Assembly (NCBI GenBank): GCA_024233005.1
Contig: JACKQE010000006.1
Location: forward strand, 186,001-250,000
Direction of reading: 5' to 3'
Length of the DNA stretch: 64,000 nucleotides
DNA from: Akkermansiaceae bacterium
GTDB lineage: Bacteria; Verrucomicrobiota; Verrucomicrobiia; Verrucomicrobiales; DEV007
In this document: positions 16,857 to 25,663 of the stretch, in pieces
How positions within the stretch are numbered: the stretch's first letter is position 1
Layout: each line of letters begins with the position of its first letter
Notes under the pieces: model-generated
Told to the model about the DNA's origin: nothing
What the model saw: the letters and a program-made list of their open reading frames with translations, nothing else
Database searches by the model: none
Position numbers and translations under genes: made by a program

Positions 16857-19127
16857 ATGAAACGACTCCTCACGCTTCTTTTGGCCTTTCCCCTCTTCTG
16901 CAAGGCGGAGACCATCGAGGCCGACCTGCTGATCGTGGGGGCGGATGAGTCCGGCTGCGCGGCAGCGATCCAGGCGGCCCGCCTCGGGGTTCCCCGCATC
17001 GTCCTGGTCAATGACATCGACTGGCTTGGGGGGCAGTTCTGCACCCAGGGCATCGGCCCCATTGATGAATGGACCATCGTGAATGGCAAACGCACCGAAT
17101 TCCCGATCAGCGGAGCCTTCCAGGAAATCATCAGTCTCATTCACGCGCACAATAGGAAAACCTACGGGATCGCCCGACCGGGCAATGGTTGGTGCGGTGG
17201 CAACACGATCGAACCGAAAGCGGCGGCGCGCCTTTTTGAGGAATGGCTGGCGCCCTACCATTCCCAAATCCGCATCCTCAGAGGTTGGGAAACGGCGAAA
17301 GTGCTCCTTTCCGGTGACCGAGTGACGGGAGTGGAATTTCTTCGCACCGATCCGTCTGATCCCTCGGCGCTCACGGTGAAGGCCACACTTACCGTCGACT
17401 CGAGTGACTGGGGCGATGTCATCCGCCTCAGCGGAGCTCGCTACCTGGCGGGCCCCGATCTCAAATCCCGTTTTGACGAGCCCAGTGCGCCCGAGACACT
17501 GGACCCCGGGGGGAACCAGGAAATGAATCCCCTCAGCTGGTGCCCGCTGCTGCGCGAGACCGGCAAGGACAGCACCATCCCCAAACCGGCCCGCTATGAT
17601 GCTCGCTCCTTTGCGGATTGGCAAAAAGCTCCCCCTTGGGTGGACTGGGATGGCAGCGGTGGCATTTACAACTCTGCGGGGTGGTGCATCTATACCCACC
17701 GGCGGCTGGTGGACCGCCACCACTTCCACCTCGCCCCCGGCACCGAAGCGGTGATCCTGAACTGGCCGGCGCAGGATTACCCACTGGGCACGCTGCCCCA
17801 ACAGGTCACCGAAGCCCTTGAGAAAACAGAAGCGGGAGCCTCCCAGAAAAACATTGTCGACATGACTCCGGCCCAGCGTCGCCTCATTTTTGCTGACGCC
17901 AAAGAACGCGCGTTGGAATTTGTCCATTGGCTGCAAACCGCGGCGCATGACCGGGTGGGAGACTTCCCCCAATCCTTCCGCTACATGCGGTTGGCCGACG
18001 ATTACGGGACGGCCGACCACCTGCCTCCCAAACCCTATATCCGGGAAGGCCTGCGGCTTGAAGCCCTCTATGTCCTCCGTGAGCAGGATGTGCGCACGGA
18101 AGTCGAGAAACCTCTCTGGGCCAAGGTCATGGTGCCCGACGGGGTCTTCGGCTACCAGTTCAACATGGACTTCCACCCGACTCGACGGAAGTTCATCAAC
18201 GATGATCCCAGCCAGCCTTGGCAGGGCAAATTCTTCGGCACCCGCAACTGGAATGCCCACACCGACCGCGCCATGTTTCCCCTGCGGGGCCTGGTTCCAG
18301 TGAAGACCGACGGCCTGCTCGGCTGCTCGAAAAACATCGGGGTCACCAGCATGGTGCAGTCTTCACTCCGTCTTCATGGACAAATGATGCATGTAGGCAC
18401 CGCCGTGGGCACCGTCGCCGCCCTGGCGCTGCGCGACGGCATCCAACCGCGCCGGATCGCCGCCTCGTTCCCGCATGTCCGGGAGGTCCAACGCACTCTT
18501 GTGAGGGGGACGGAAGGCCCGGGCACGCTGCTCTGGCCCTGGCATGATGTCCGTCCCGACGAACCCCATTTTGTCGCGGCGAACCTGCTTACCATGATGG
18601 GCATCTGGCGGGCCGATCCGGACAACGTCTTTTTCAGACCCGACCAGGTCGTGACCCGCGGTGAGTTGGCCTCCGCGCTTGCCAGGCTCTGCCGGGCCCT
18701 GCCCGAGGCGAAGGATTGGCCGGCGGCGGCCGGGGAACCCCGGTTCACCGATGTTTCCCCAACAGATCCCAACCGTCCCTACATCGAAGCCATGATCGCC
18801 TGGGGTGATTTCGGTCCACAACGATCCACTTTCCAGCCCAATGATCCCGTCCCCTGGAGCACCTTGAACCGCTGGCTGGGAGCCCTCCATCTGCCGACGT
18901 TCCCTTCACTGGCCCACCCGCGCCACGCCTCGCAGCCTCTGAACCGCGCCGAGTGCGTGGACTACCTCCACCGGGTGCTCTTGGAGCGGGGGGAGTCCCT
19001 GCCGGACAGCGGTTTCTGGTTGGTCGCCGGTCAGGATGAGGACGGCGACGGGCGCGGCAATCTGGATGATCCCCTGCCCTTCGACCGGGACAACAACAAC
19101 GTGCCGGACCGGCTCCAGGCCCCGTGA
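16857..19127 (+). CDS. Exported FAD-dependent oxidoreductase with C-terminal SLH-like and calcium-loop modules
   Basis: The 756-residue product has a signal peptide (LTLLLAFPLFCKAET). An FAD_oxidored-type domain follows: the dinucleotide loop is IVGADESGCAAAIQAA (about 25-40), then the WLGGQFCTQG segment and the conserved GLLGCSKNIGVTSMVQSSLRLHG flavin region, which is typical of the family. From about residue 585 two stretches resemble S-layer homology modules (FRPDQVVTRGELASALARL and FTDVSPTDPNRPYIEAMI). The last 30 residues hold TSP3/EF-hand-like loops (DEDGDGRGN, DRDNNNVPD). It probably oxidises a sugar-like substrate outside the cytoplasm while attached to the envelope. It is cotranscribed with the SDR. 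Confidence 0.83.
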   Translation: MKRLLTLLLAFPLFCKAETIEADLLIVGADESGCAAAIQAARLGVPRIVLVNDIDWLGGQFCTQGIGPIDEWTIVNGKRTEFPISGAFQEIISLIHAHNRKTYGIARPGNGWCGGNTIEPKAAARLFEEWLAPYHSQIRILRGWETAKVLLSGDRVTGVEFLRTDPSDPSALTVKATLTVDSSDWGDVIRLSGARYLAGPDLKSRFDEPSAPETLDPGGNQEMNPLSWCPLLRETGKDSTIPKPARYDARSFADWQKAPPWVDWDGSGGIYNSAGWCIYTHRRLVDRHHFHLAPGTEAVILNWPAQDYPLGTLPQQVTEALEKTEAGASQKNIVDMTPAQRRLIFADAKERALEFVHWLQTAAHDRVGDFPQSFRYMRLADDYGTADHLPPKPYIREGLRLEALYVLREQDVRTEVEKPLWAKVMVPDGVFGYQFNMDFHPTRRKFINDDPSQPWQGKFFGTRNWNAHTDRAMFPLRGLVPVKTDGLLGCSKNIGVTSMVQSSLRLHGQMMHVGTAVGTVAALALRDGIQPRRIAASFPHVREVQRTLVRGTEGPGTLLWPWHDVRPDEPHFVAANLLTMMGIWRADPDNVFFRPDQVVTRGELASALARLCRALPEAKDWPAAAGEPRFTDVSPTDPNRPYIEAMIAWGDFGPQRSTFQPNDPVPWSTLNRWLGALHLPTFPSLAHPRHASQPLNRAECVDYLHRVLLERGESLPDSGFWLVAGQDEDGDGRGNLDDPLPFDRDNNNVPDRLQAP

Positions 19128-19214
19128 CCCCTGACCGCGCAGAAGCCTGCCGGACGCACCACGTTGGTCAGCAAGGTCGCAAATCAGAAGCCGCCACGCA
19201 AAGGCCGCGCATTC

Positions 19215-20048
19215 TCACCGCGGTTTTGCCTGATCCTCAACAGTCCGGAGAGACACCCTGCGGCGGAAGGATGCCGGGGTAATGCCGAGACGTTTCCGAA
19301 AATGCTGGGTGAAGGCGCTCGCGTCCACGAAACCACAGCGTTCCGCGATTTCGGTGACCGACAGGGAAGTCTCCTCAAGCAACCTCGTGGCGGCCACAAC
19401 CCGCGTCTTCATGAGAAAGTCCTGGGGAGAAATGCCAAACGCCGTCTGGAACCGCCGCTGCAGCTGGCGCAGGGACTGACCACAATCCCGGGCGATGTCC
19501 GCGATCAGGACGGGCTTTCCGAAATCCCGGCGGATCGCTTCGACCGCCCGGGCGACGGTGCGAAAGACGGGAAGACCGCGCTCCTCTTCATCCGGTCGCC
19601 GCAACAAACCCATGACGCCGCTGACCTGCCCGAGGGTGTCGTAAAGCGGCTGCTTGGTAACGAGGAACCAGTCGGGCATGCCCTGGCGGTCCCACCAGAG
19701 TTCGATGCGCTCCACCAAATGAACCGTCCCCGCCAAAAGTTGGTGGTCGTCATCCACATAAGCCTGGGCCATCGATTCGGGATTCAGGTCAAAATCCGTC
19801 CTGCCGATGATTTCCGCATCGTCGGACATCTGGTAGCGCTCCAACAGCCCCAAGCTCGCAAACATGAGCCGGCCCTGCCGGTTTTTGGCGAAGAAATAGA
19901 CTCCGGGAATGTGATCGAAAAGCTTGTGAAAGAGCAGAGTCGGCTCCAAAGTGGCCATCCATCGGGTCCTCTCCCCACGCCACCGGTCAATCTCGGAGTC
20001 CGGGCGTCGGGGGCGTTCCCGCGGTTTGAGTGGCGTCGCATTTCGCAT
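19215..20048 (-). CDS. PAS-domain AraC-family transcriptional regulator
   Basis: The 277-residue regulator has a PAS sensor at about 38-140 (LFDHIPGVYFFAKNRQGRLMFAS, GRTDFDLNPESMA) and an AraC helix-turn-helix pair at about 165-270 (IADIARDCGQSLRQLQRRF, VTEIAERCGFVDASAFTQHFRKRLG). Such PAS-AraC fusions are frequent in Verrucomicrobiota. The gene is divergent from the hexulose-phosphate-synthase-like gene with only 64 bp between the starts, so it most likely controls that operon and itself from the shared intergenic DNA. The ligand is unknown. The initiator is the ATG at 20048. Confidence 0.9.
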   Translation of the reverse strand: MRNATPLKPRERPRRPDSEIDRWRGERTRWMATLEPTLLFHKLFDHIPGVYFFAKNRQGRLMFASLGLLERYQMSDDAEIIGRTDFDLNPESMAQAYVDDDHQLLAGTVHLVERIELWWDRQGMPDWFLVTKQPLYDTLGQVSGVMGLLRRPDEEERGLPVFRTVARAVEAIRRDFGKPVLIADIARDCGQSLRQLQRRFQTAFGISPQDFLMKTRVVAATRLLEETSLSVTEIAERCGFVDASAFTQHFRKRLGITPASFRRRVSLRTVEDQAKPR

Positions 20049-20112
20049 GATTTTTGTCGCCGTGATTCTCTCCGGTTTTGTCTAAATTTGCAAGGTTCAG
20101 AGTCCCCCGCGC

Positions 20113-20811
20113 ATGAAACCCATCGTCCAGATCTCCCTAGACCTCACCAACATCGACGAAGCCCTGGAGACCGCCGCGCTGGCCATGCGCGCCGGCGTGG
20201 ACTGGCTGGAAGCGGGCACCCCCCTCATCCTCGCCGAGGGACTCCACGGCGTCCGGAAGCTGCGCGAAGCGTTTCCCGGCGTTCCCATTGTGGCCGACTT
20301 GAAGACCATGGATGGCGGGTATCTCGAAGCCGAAATGATGGCCAAAGCGGGGGCGACCCATGTCGTGGTGATGGCCCGGGCCCATGAAGAAACCATCAAA
20401 TGCGTCGTCAAAGCGGGGGCTGATTTCGGATGCAAGGTCATGGGGGACAACATGGTTTGCCCAGACATGGTCGAAGGCGCAAAATGCCTCGAAGCCCTAG
20501 GCTGCGACTATGTGATCCATCACATCGGCTACGATGAGCGCCGTGGCATTGCAGCCGCCGGTCGTCCCATGCCGAGCCCCATGGACCAGCTGCGGGAGGT
20601 CTGCAATGCCGTGAGGATTCCGGTGCAGGCGGTCGGAGGTCTCAGCCTGGAGCAGGCCATCCAATGTCCGCAGCACGGCGCCCCGCTGGTCGTTCTGGGA
20701 GCCCCGTTGACGATCGATGCGGACGCTTTCAAAACCGCCGATGGCAATCTCGAGGCCTCCTTGAGATTGATCTGCGAGGCAGTGCACGCGCAGGATGTGC
20801 CTGCTTTCTGA
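20113..20811 (+). CDS. Orotidine-5'-phosphate decarboxylase-superfamily enzyme (3-hexulose-6-phosphate synthase/KGPDC-like)
   Basis: The 232-residue cytosolic TIM barrel belongs to the OMPDC/HUMPS group. The active-site block ADLKTMD at residues 61-67 is that of hexulose-phosphate synthases rather than the DAKIAD of 3-keto-L-gulonate-6-phosphate decarboxylases. The phosphate loop is suggested by VQAVGGLS and VVLGAPLT near the C-terminus. Known relatives either fix formaldehyde onto ribulose 5-phosphate or decarboxylate a keto-gulonate phosphate. No 6-phospho-3-hexuloisomerase gene lies nearby and an alcohol dehydrogenase follows after 33 bp, so a sugar-acid or aldol reaction in sugar catabolism is more plausible than formaldehyde fixation. 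Confidence 0.85.
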   Translation: MKPIVQISLDLTNIDEALETAALAMRAGVDWLEAGTPLILAEGLHGVRKLREAFPGVPIVADLKTMDGGYLEAEMMAKAGATHVVVMARAHEETIKCVVKAGADFGCKVMGDNMVCPDMVEGAKCLEALGCDYVIHHIGYDERRGIAAAGRPMPSPMDQLREVCNAVRIPVQAVGGLSLEQAIQCPQHGAPLVVLGAPLTIDADAFKTADGNLEASLRLICEAVHAQDVPAF

Positions 20812-20844
20812 TGAGTCACCGCTCCCACTTCCTTACCTGAAACC

Positions 20845-21870
20845 ATGAAATCTGCCGCCGTCGTCAATTACGCTCCTGAAAAAGGGTCCGTCGAAATCCG
20901 CGAAATCGAAAAGCCGGCCATCGGCGCCGAGGATGTCCTTCTTGAAGTCGCCAATGTCGGCGTCTGTGGCTCCGACCTGCACCAGTGGACCGCGGACCAT
21001 TCATGGCCGGTGAACTACCCTGTCGTGCTCGGCCACGAATTCGGTGGCCACATTGTCGAAGTCGGCGCGGAGGTTGAAGGCTGGAAAGAAGGCGACCGTG
21101 TGGTCTCCGAGACTGCCGCCATCATCTCCCTCAACAACCCCATGACCAAGCGGGGTCTCTACAATCTCGACCCCACCCGAAAAGGCTTCGGATACGGGGT
21201 GAACGGGGCCATGACGAAATACGTCCGGGTGCCCTCCCGCATCCTGCACCACGTCCCCGACGCGCTGCCCTTCGAGCAGGCCTGCCTCACTGAGCCCTGC
21301 TGCGTGGCCTACAATGCCGTGGTGAAAAATGCCCGCATCGAGCCCGGAGACCGGGTCGTCGTCCTCGGTCCGGGTACCATCGGCATTCTCTGCGCGGCCA
21401 TGGCCCGGCAATGTGGCGCCCAGGTGGCCCTCGTCGGACTGCCCCAGGACGCCCACCGCCTGGAAATCGCCAGGCAATATGGTTGCGAAGTCATCATCGG
21501 CGACGCCAAGCCGTGGGCCCTGGAACGCGATGGTCTTGGTTGCGACGGGGTCATCGATGCCGCAGGTGCCAGTGTGACCCTCAAGATCGCGCTCGATTTG
21601 GTCCGCCCCGCCGGGTGGATCAGCAAGGTCGGCTGGGGCCCGCAGCCGTTGAATTTCAATCTGGATCCGCTGGTGCAGAAAAACATCACCCTGCAGGGCA
21701 GCTTCAGCCACAACTGGCCCATCTGGGAGCGGGTCATCGCCCTGCTGGCGAGCGGTCAGTTCGACGTCAAGCCCATCATCGGCGGCGTCTGGCCGGTGAC
21801 GGACTGGCACGAGGCTTTTGAGAAAATGCACTCCGGAGCCGTGGTGAAAAGCGTGCTCCGACCTGTTTGA
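20845..21870 (+). CDS. Zinc-dependent alcohol dehydrogenase family protein (MDR; sorbitol/threonine dehydrogenase-like)
   Basis: The 341-residue enzyme is a medium-chain dehydrogenase. Catalytic zinc ligands are C41 in VCGSDLH and H64-E65 in GHEFGG. The NAD-binding loop is VVVLGPGTIGILC (about 170-182). The region that normally carries four structural-zinc cysteines (about 95-112) reads AAIISLNNPMTKRGLYNL and contains none, so the structural zinc is predicted to be absent. It would oxidise a secondary alcohol of a sugar or polyol with NAD(P). It follows the HPS-like gene after 33 bp and is likely under the divergent PAS-AraC regulator. Confidence 0.9.
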   Translation: MKSAAVVNYAPEKGSVEIREIEKPAIGAEDVLLEVANVGVCGSDLHQWTADHSWPVNYPVVLGHEFGGHIVEVGAEVEGWKEGDRVVSETAAIISLNNPMTKRGLYNLDPTRKGFGYGVNGAMTKYVRVPSRILHHVPDALPFEQACLTEPCCVAYNAVVKNARIEPGDRVVVLGPGTIGILCAAMARQCGAQVALVGLPQDAHRLEIARQYGCEVIIGDAKPWALERDGLGCDGVIDAAGASVTLKIALDLVRPAGWISKVGWGPQPLNFNLDPLVQKNITLQGSFSHNWPIWERVIALLASGQFDVKPIIGGVWPVTDWHEAFEKMHSGAVVKSVLRPV

Positions 21871-22118
21871 GATCGGCTTGGGATCCCCGTTTCACTGGCA
21901 GCTTCAACTGCGCTGCCTGACGCTCCTCGTGGGGGGCGCCGCCTGCGTTTCCAATCCCGTGCGGACCCGAGGTCCACGCCCCGAAGACTGGATCAGCCCC
22001 CCCTCCAACGATGCCACTGTGGAAGGTCGGCTCCATCAGGACGACCAAGGTCACTCCAGAAGGATCCACTTTGTGGAATTCCGATTGTGCCCTCACCCAG
22101 CCGTGCTTTCGTTCCACC

Positions 22119-22808
22119 ATGAAAACCCTCCTGCCTCTGCTTCTCCTCGCATTCCTCCCGGCGGTCACCTTGGCCGAGGATTTCTCCCGCCCCATCTTCT
22201 CGGACGATTTCTCCAGCGACGGCTTCGGCCCTCGGTGGGGCCACTACAAAAGCTCCAGCGTGGTCAAAGGCGGCGTCCTCCACGGCATCACGGCTCCTGA
22301 CTCTGACCACTCCGCCGTGGACAACATCCGGATCGATGGCGAACGCGATCTCCAAGTCTCGGTGAAATTCCGCTTCGCGAGCGACAAAGCCAAGAGTTTC
22401 AATGTCTGGTTTGATGACAAAAACTACAAGGGCTCCCACGCCGGCCATATCTGCCAGGCCACCATCAGTCCCACCGGGGTGAATCTCGCGGATGCCAAAA
22501 CTGGCGGATTCGACCTCACCGGGGGGCTGTATGACCGCAAAAAAGCCAACCAACTGACGGATGGGGAAAAAAAGATGCTCGCGGCCAAAGCCTCCCGCCT
22601 TCCGGTCGCGGTCAGCCTTGAAGCATGGCACACCCTTGTCGTGCGGACCATCGGCGACGAAATCAGCGTTTCCATCGATGGCGCTTCTGTGGGATCCTTC
22701 AAGTCTGAGGGGATTGCCCACGCGACCAAGTCGCTTGTCAGTCTGACCACCAATGCGGTCGATGTGGAATACGATGATTTCAGCATTCAAGGCACCGCCA
22801 AACCCTGA
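22119..22808 (+). CDS. Secreted DUF1080/LamG-like jelly-roll protein
   Basis: The ATG at 22119 gives a signal peptide (LLPLLLLAFLPAVTLAED) and 229 residues. The body is a beta-rich jelly roll resembling the 3-keto-disaccharide hydrolase/DUF1080 domain: IFSDDFSSDGFGPRW at the start, SVKFRFASDKAKSFNVWFDD in the middle and a C-terminal EYDDFSIQG strand. Proteins of this fold bind or act on sugars in the envelope. The 248-bp gap after the dehydrogenase gene holds no other ORF I can support. It precedes a large beta-helix protein, consistent with polysaccharide processing. Confidence 0.7.
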   Translation: MKTLLPLLLLAFLPAVTLAEDFSRPIFSDDFSSDGFGPRWGHYKSSSVVKGGVLHGITAPDSDHSAVDNIRIDGERDLQVSVKFRFASDKAKSFNVWFDDKNYKGSHAGHICQATISPTGVNLADAKTGGFDLTGGLYDRKKANQLTDGEKKMLAAKASRLPVAVSLEAWHTLVVRTIGDEISVSIDGASVGSFKSEGIAHATKSLVSLTTNAVDVEYDDFSIQGTAKP

Positions 22809-22929
22809 GACTCCGGAAGATCAGATAACCCGCCTGCCCAGTGATTTCAACGCACCCGTTCCTCACCGGTGTCGCGAGGAAGCACGAGTCACTTTCCCGT
22901 CCGGCAAGCGACCCCTCTCTCCCAGTGTC

Positions 22930-25620
22930 ATGATCCGCCTCATTGTCTGCCCAGCCATTATCCTCGCCTGCCTCTGGCAGCCATCTTCCCGGGTCCTGGC
23001 AGCGGACATCCTGCTCAGCCCGTCGGGTCCCCTGTCAACCCTGCAGGCAGCCCGGGACGCCGCACGAACGGCTCCCAAACCGGTGCGGGTTGTCGTGGCG
23101 GAAGGAGTGTATCCCCTCACGGAACCGGTTGCACTGACCGGTGAAGATTCCCAGACGACCTGGGAAGCGGCCCCCGGGGCCAAGCCGGTGATCAGCGGAG
23201 GCAGGGCTCTCACCGGATGGCAGCATGCCGGGAGCGGCCTCTGGAAAGCGCCGCTGCCGGACAAGTCGTGGAAGTTTGAGCAACTCTGGATCAATGGTCG
23301 ACGAGCGACGCGAGCCCGCACGCCGAACAGGGGCTACTTCCACATCACGGAGGCAGTCGGGGCCACTGTGTTTCCTGGAGTGACGAAAGACATGAACTAC
23401 CATGCCTTCTCGGTCGCTCCTGAGCATTATGACATCATCAACGGAATTCCGGCGCCGGAACGGGATCAGGCCTTGATCACCGTCACCCATGCCTGGACAG
23501 TTGGCCAATGCCGCATCCAGGCCTTGGATGAGGCGACGTTGGCAGTTCAGATCAAGGGTCGTTCAAGGTATCCTTTTGTCGAGTTTGAGCCGGATCAGCG
23601 CTACTGGATGGAGAATTTCCGGGCCGCCCTGGATGCTCCGGGTGAGTGGTTTTTGGATGGAACGAAAGGCGAAGTCCTCTACCTGCCACAGCCGGAGGAA
23701 GACATGACCCAAGCGGAGGTCATGGCGCCTGTGGCTGACAAGTTACTTGCCATCAAGGGCGCAAAAGACGTGCAGTTCAAAGGCATCGCATTCCGCCACG
23801 GTCGCTACCTGTATCCGGCCGACGGCTTGCACGATGGCCAGGCGGCCACGTCAACCGACGGCACCATTGAGATCGAGGACAGCAGCGGCATTCGCTTTGA
23901 GAACTGTGAGGTCGCCCACGTCGGCCGTCACGGCATCTATTTCAAGAACGGTTGCTCCGACTCCCGGGTCGTTCATTGCCATCTGCATGATCTGGGCGCA
24001 GGCGGAGTGCGGGTGGGGGAGACGGATCGACCGGCGGATGAACGGGTGAATCATCACATCGTCATCGATGACTGCATCATCCAGCACGGCGGACGGATGC
24101 ACCCCAGCGCCTGCGGCGTTCTCTTCACCCACACCCGCCAATGTTCTGTCATCCATTGCGACATCGGTGACTTTTACTATACCGGTGTCAGCGCCGGTTG
24201 GAACTGGGGCTATGGCGATACCGCATCCCGCGAAACCCTGGTCGAGAACACGCACATTCATCACCTCGGCTGGGCCTATCTCAGCGACATGGGCGGCTAT
24301 TACGGACTTGGCACGTCGCCGGGCACGATCGTTCGCGGCAATCATGTGCACCACATTGTCAGTCATCGCTACGGCGGCTGGGGACTCTACAATGACGAGG
24401 GCAGCACCGACACGCTGATGGAAAACAACCTCGTGCACGACACTTGGAATGCAGGATTCCACCAGCACTACGGCTACTTCAACACGGTGCGGAACAACAT
24501 TTTCGCCTACGGACACACCGCCCAGGTGCAGGCCTCACGCAATGAACCGCGTCTGCGCTTTCGCTATACCCACAACATCGTCCTGTGGGATCCCTCATCG
24601 TCCTTGCTCGATGGCGGGGAGTGGAACTGGAAGTTCTTCGACAAACCCGAGCGCGGTGATCCCAAAGACAGCCTCGTCTTCCGCAACAACCTCTATTGGC
24701 CCACCGACGGCAAGATTCCCGCGCATCTCACGAAGACTCACTTCACCTGGGAAGAATGGCGCAAGATGGGCCGCGACACCGGCACGATCTTTGCCGACCC
24801 GATGTTCGAAAACATCGACCGGCGCGACTTCCGTCTCAAACCCGGCTCACCCGCTGAGAAAATCGGATTCAAGCCCTGGGATCTCACCCTCGCCGGCGTG
24901 CGCCAAGGCGATCCCGCGTGGGCCGAACTGGCCGAAAAGGGAAACGTCTATCCCACGTGGGACACCGACGCCAAACCCTGGCCCGCCCCGCCCTATCGTG
25001 TCGATCAAAACTTCGAGCACGCCGGACTCGGCACGCTCGGCATTCGCGGCGCGAAGTATGACCGCGAAAACAAAGGTGAAAGCATCGGTGTCACCGATGA
25101 AACCGGTTCGCCCATCGGCGGCCTCTCCAAACGCTGCCTCAAGGTGCGGGACGCACCTGGTTTGCTGCACAGTTACGATCCCGTGCTGGACATCAACCCG
25201 ACGACCTGGGACGGCGGCACCTTCCACATCGAGTTCGACGTCATGGCCCAGCCCGGCGCCGACTGGTTCTTCGAGGTTCGTGGCAAAAACGGCGAGTATG
25301 GCCACGGACCGTATGTGCGCTGGCAAAATGGCCAAATTGCTCCCGGATTGGACGGCCGCGCCGTGCCCTTTGACGTCCCGCCCAATCAATGGGTGCATGT
25401 CTCCCTCTCTGCCACCACCGGCGCCGCCGCGACACCCGCCACGCCGGCGAAGAATGGCACCTGGACCGTCTCCTTCACCCGCCAGGACGGCGAGAAAAAA
25501 AGCTATCTCACCTTCGCGGCCAAACCTGCCTGGACCAGTGCCAGCTACCTGCTTTTTAGCGCCCTCGGCACGACCAAAACCGCATTTTTCATTGATAATG
25601 TCTCCTTGAGACCGGAATGA
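22930..25620 (+). CDS. Secreted right-handed beta-helix glycoside hydrolase-like protein (GH141-type architecture)
   Basis: The ATG at 22930 gives a leader (MIRLIVCPAIILACLW) and 896 residues. The N-terminal part has the pattern of GH141-like proteins: SGPLSTLQAARDAAR, VISGGRALTGWQ, WINGRRATRARTPNRGYF. A long right-handed beta-helix follows with short repeating His/Asn-rich turns (CEVAHVGRHGIYF, HHIVSHRYGGWGLYNDEGS, ENNLVHDTWNAGFHQHYG). A C-terminal beta-sandwich (about 700-896) resembles a carbohydrate-binding domain. GH141 members act on fucosyl or xylosyl bonds in complex pectins, but the exact bond cannot be told here. Export and neighbouring FAD enzymes fit glycan degradation. Confidence 0.75.
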   Translation: MIRLIVCPAIILACLWQPSSRVLAADILLSPSGPLSTLQAARDAARTAPKPVRVVVAEGVYPLTEPVALTGEDSQTTWEAAPGAKPVISGGRALTGWQHAGSGLWKAPLPDKSWKFEQLWINGRRATRARTPNRGYFHITEAVGATVFPGVTKDMNYHAFSVAPEHYDIINGIPAPERDQALITVTHAWTVGQCRIQALDEATLAVQIKGRSRYPFVEFEPDQRYWMENFRAALDAPGEWFLDGTKGEVLYLPQPEEDMTQAEVMAPVADKLLAIKGAKDVQFKGIAFRHGRYLYPADGLHDGQAATSTDGTIEIEDSSGIRFENCEVAHVGRHGIYFKNGCSDSRVVHCHLHDLGAGGVRVGETDRPADERVNHHIVIDDCIIQHGGRMHPSACGVLFTHTRQCSVIHCDIGDFYYTGVSAGWNWGYGDTASRETLVENTHIHHLGWAYLSDMGGYYGLGTSPGTIVRGNHVHHIVSHRYGGWGLYNDEGSTDTLMENNLVHDTWNAGFHQHYGYFNTVRNNIFAYGHTAQVQASRNEPRLRFRYTHNIVLWDPSSSLLDGGEWNWKFFDKPERGDPKDSLVFRNNLYWPTDGKIPAHLTKTHFTWEEWRKMGRDTGTIFADPMFENIDRRDFRLKPGSPAEKIGFKPWDLTLAGVRQGDPAWAELAEKGNVYPTWDTDAKPWPAPPYRVDQNFEHAGLGTLGIRGAKYDRENKGESIGVTDETGSPIGGLSKRCLKVRDAPGLLHSYDPVLDINPTTWDGGTFHIEFDVMAQPGADWFFEVRGKNGEYGHGPYVRWQNGQIAPGLDGRAVPFDVPPNQWVHVSLSATTGAAATPATPAKNGTWTVSFTRQDGEKKSYLTFAAKPAWTSASYLLFSALGTTKTAFFIDNVSLRPE

Positions 25621-25663
25621 ACCGCGCTCCCGGGTAACCCGACGATCCCGCTCTCCCTGCCAC

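Noticed and set aside
16809..18260. 483-codon minus-strand ORF opposite the FAD/SLH gene
   Set aside because: Antisense shadow; no leader or motif, and the plus-strand FAD gene is convincing.
20113..20811. Ribulose monophosphate formaldehyde pathway
   Set aside because: Only an HPS-like gene is present; no hexuloisomerase or C1 genes nearby.
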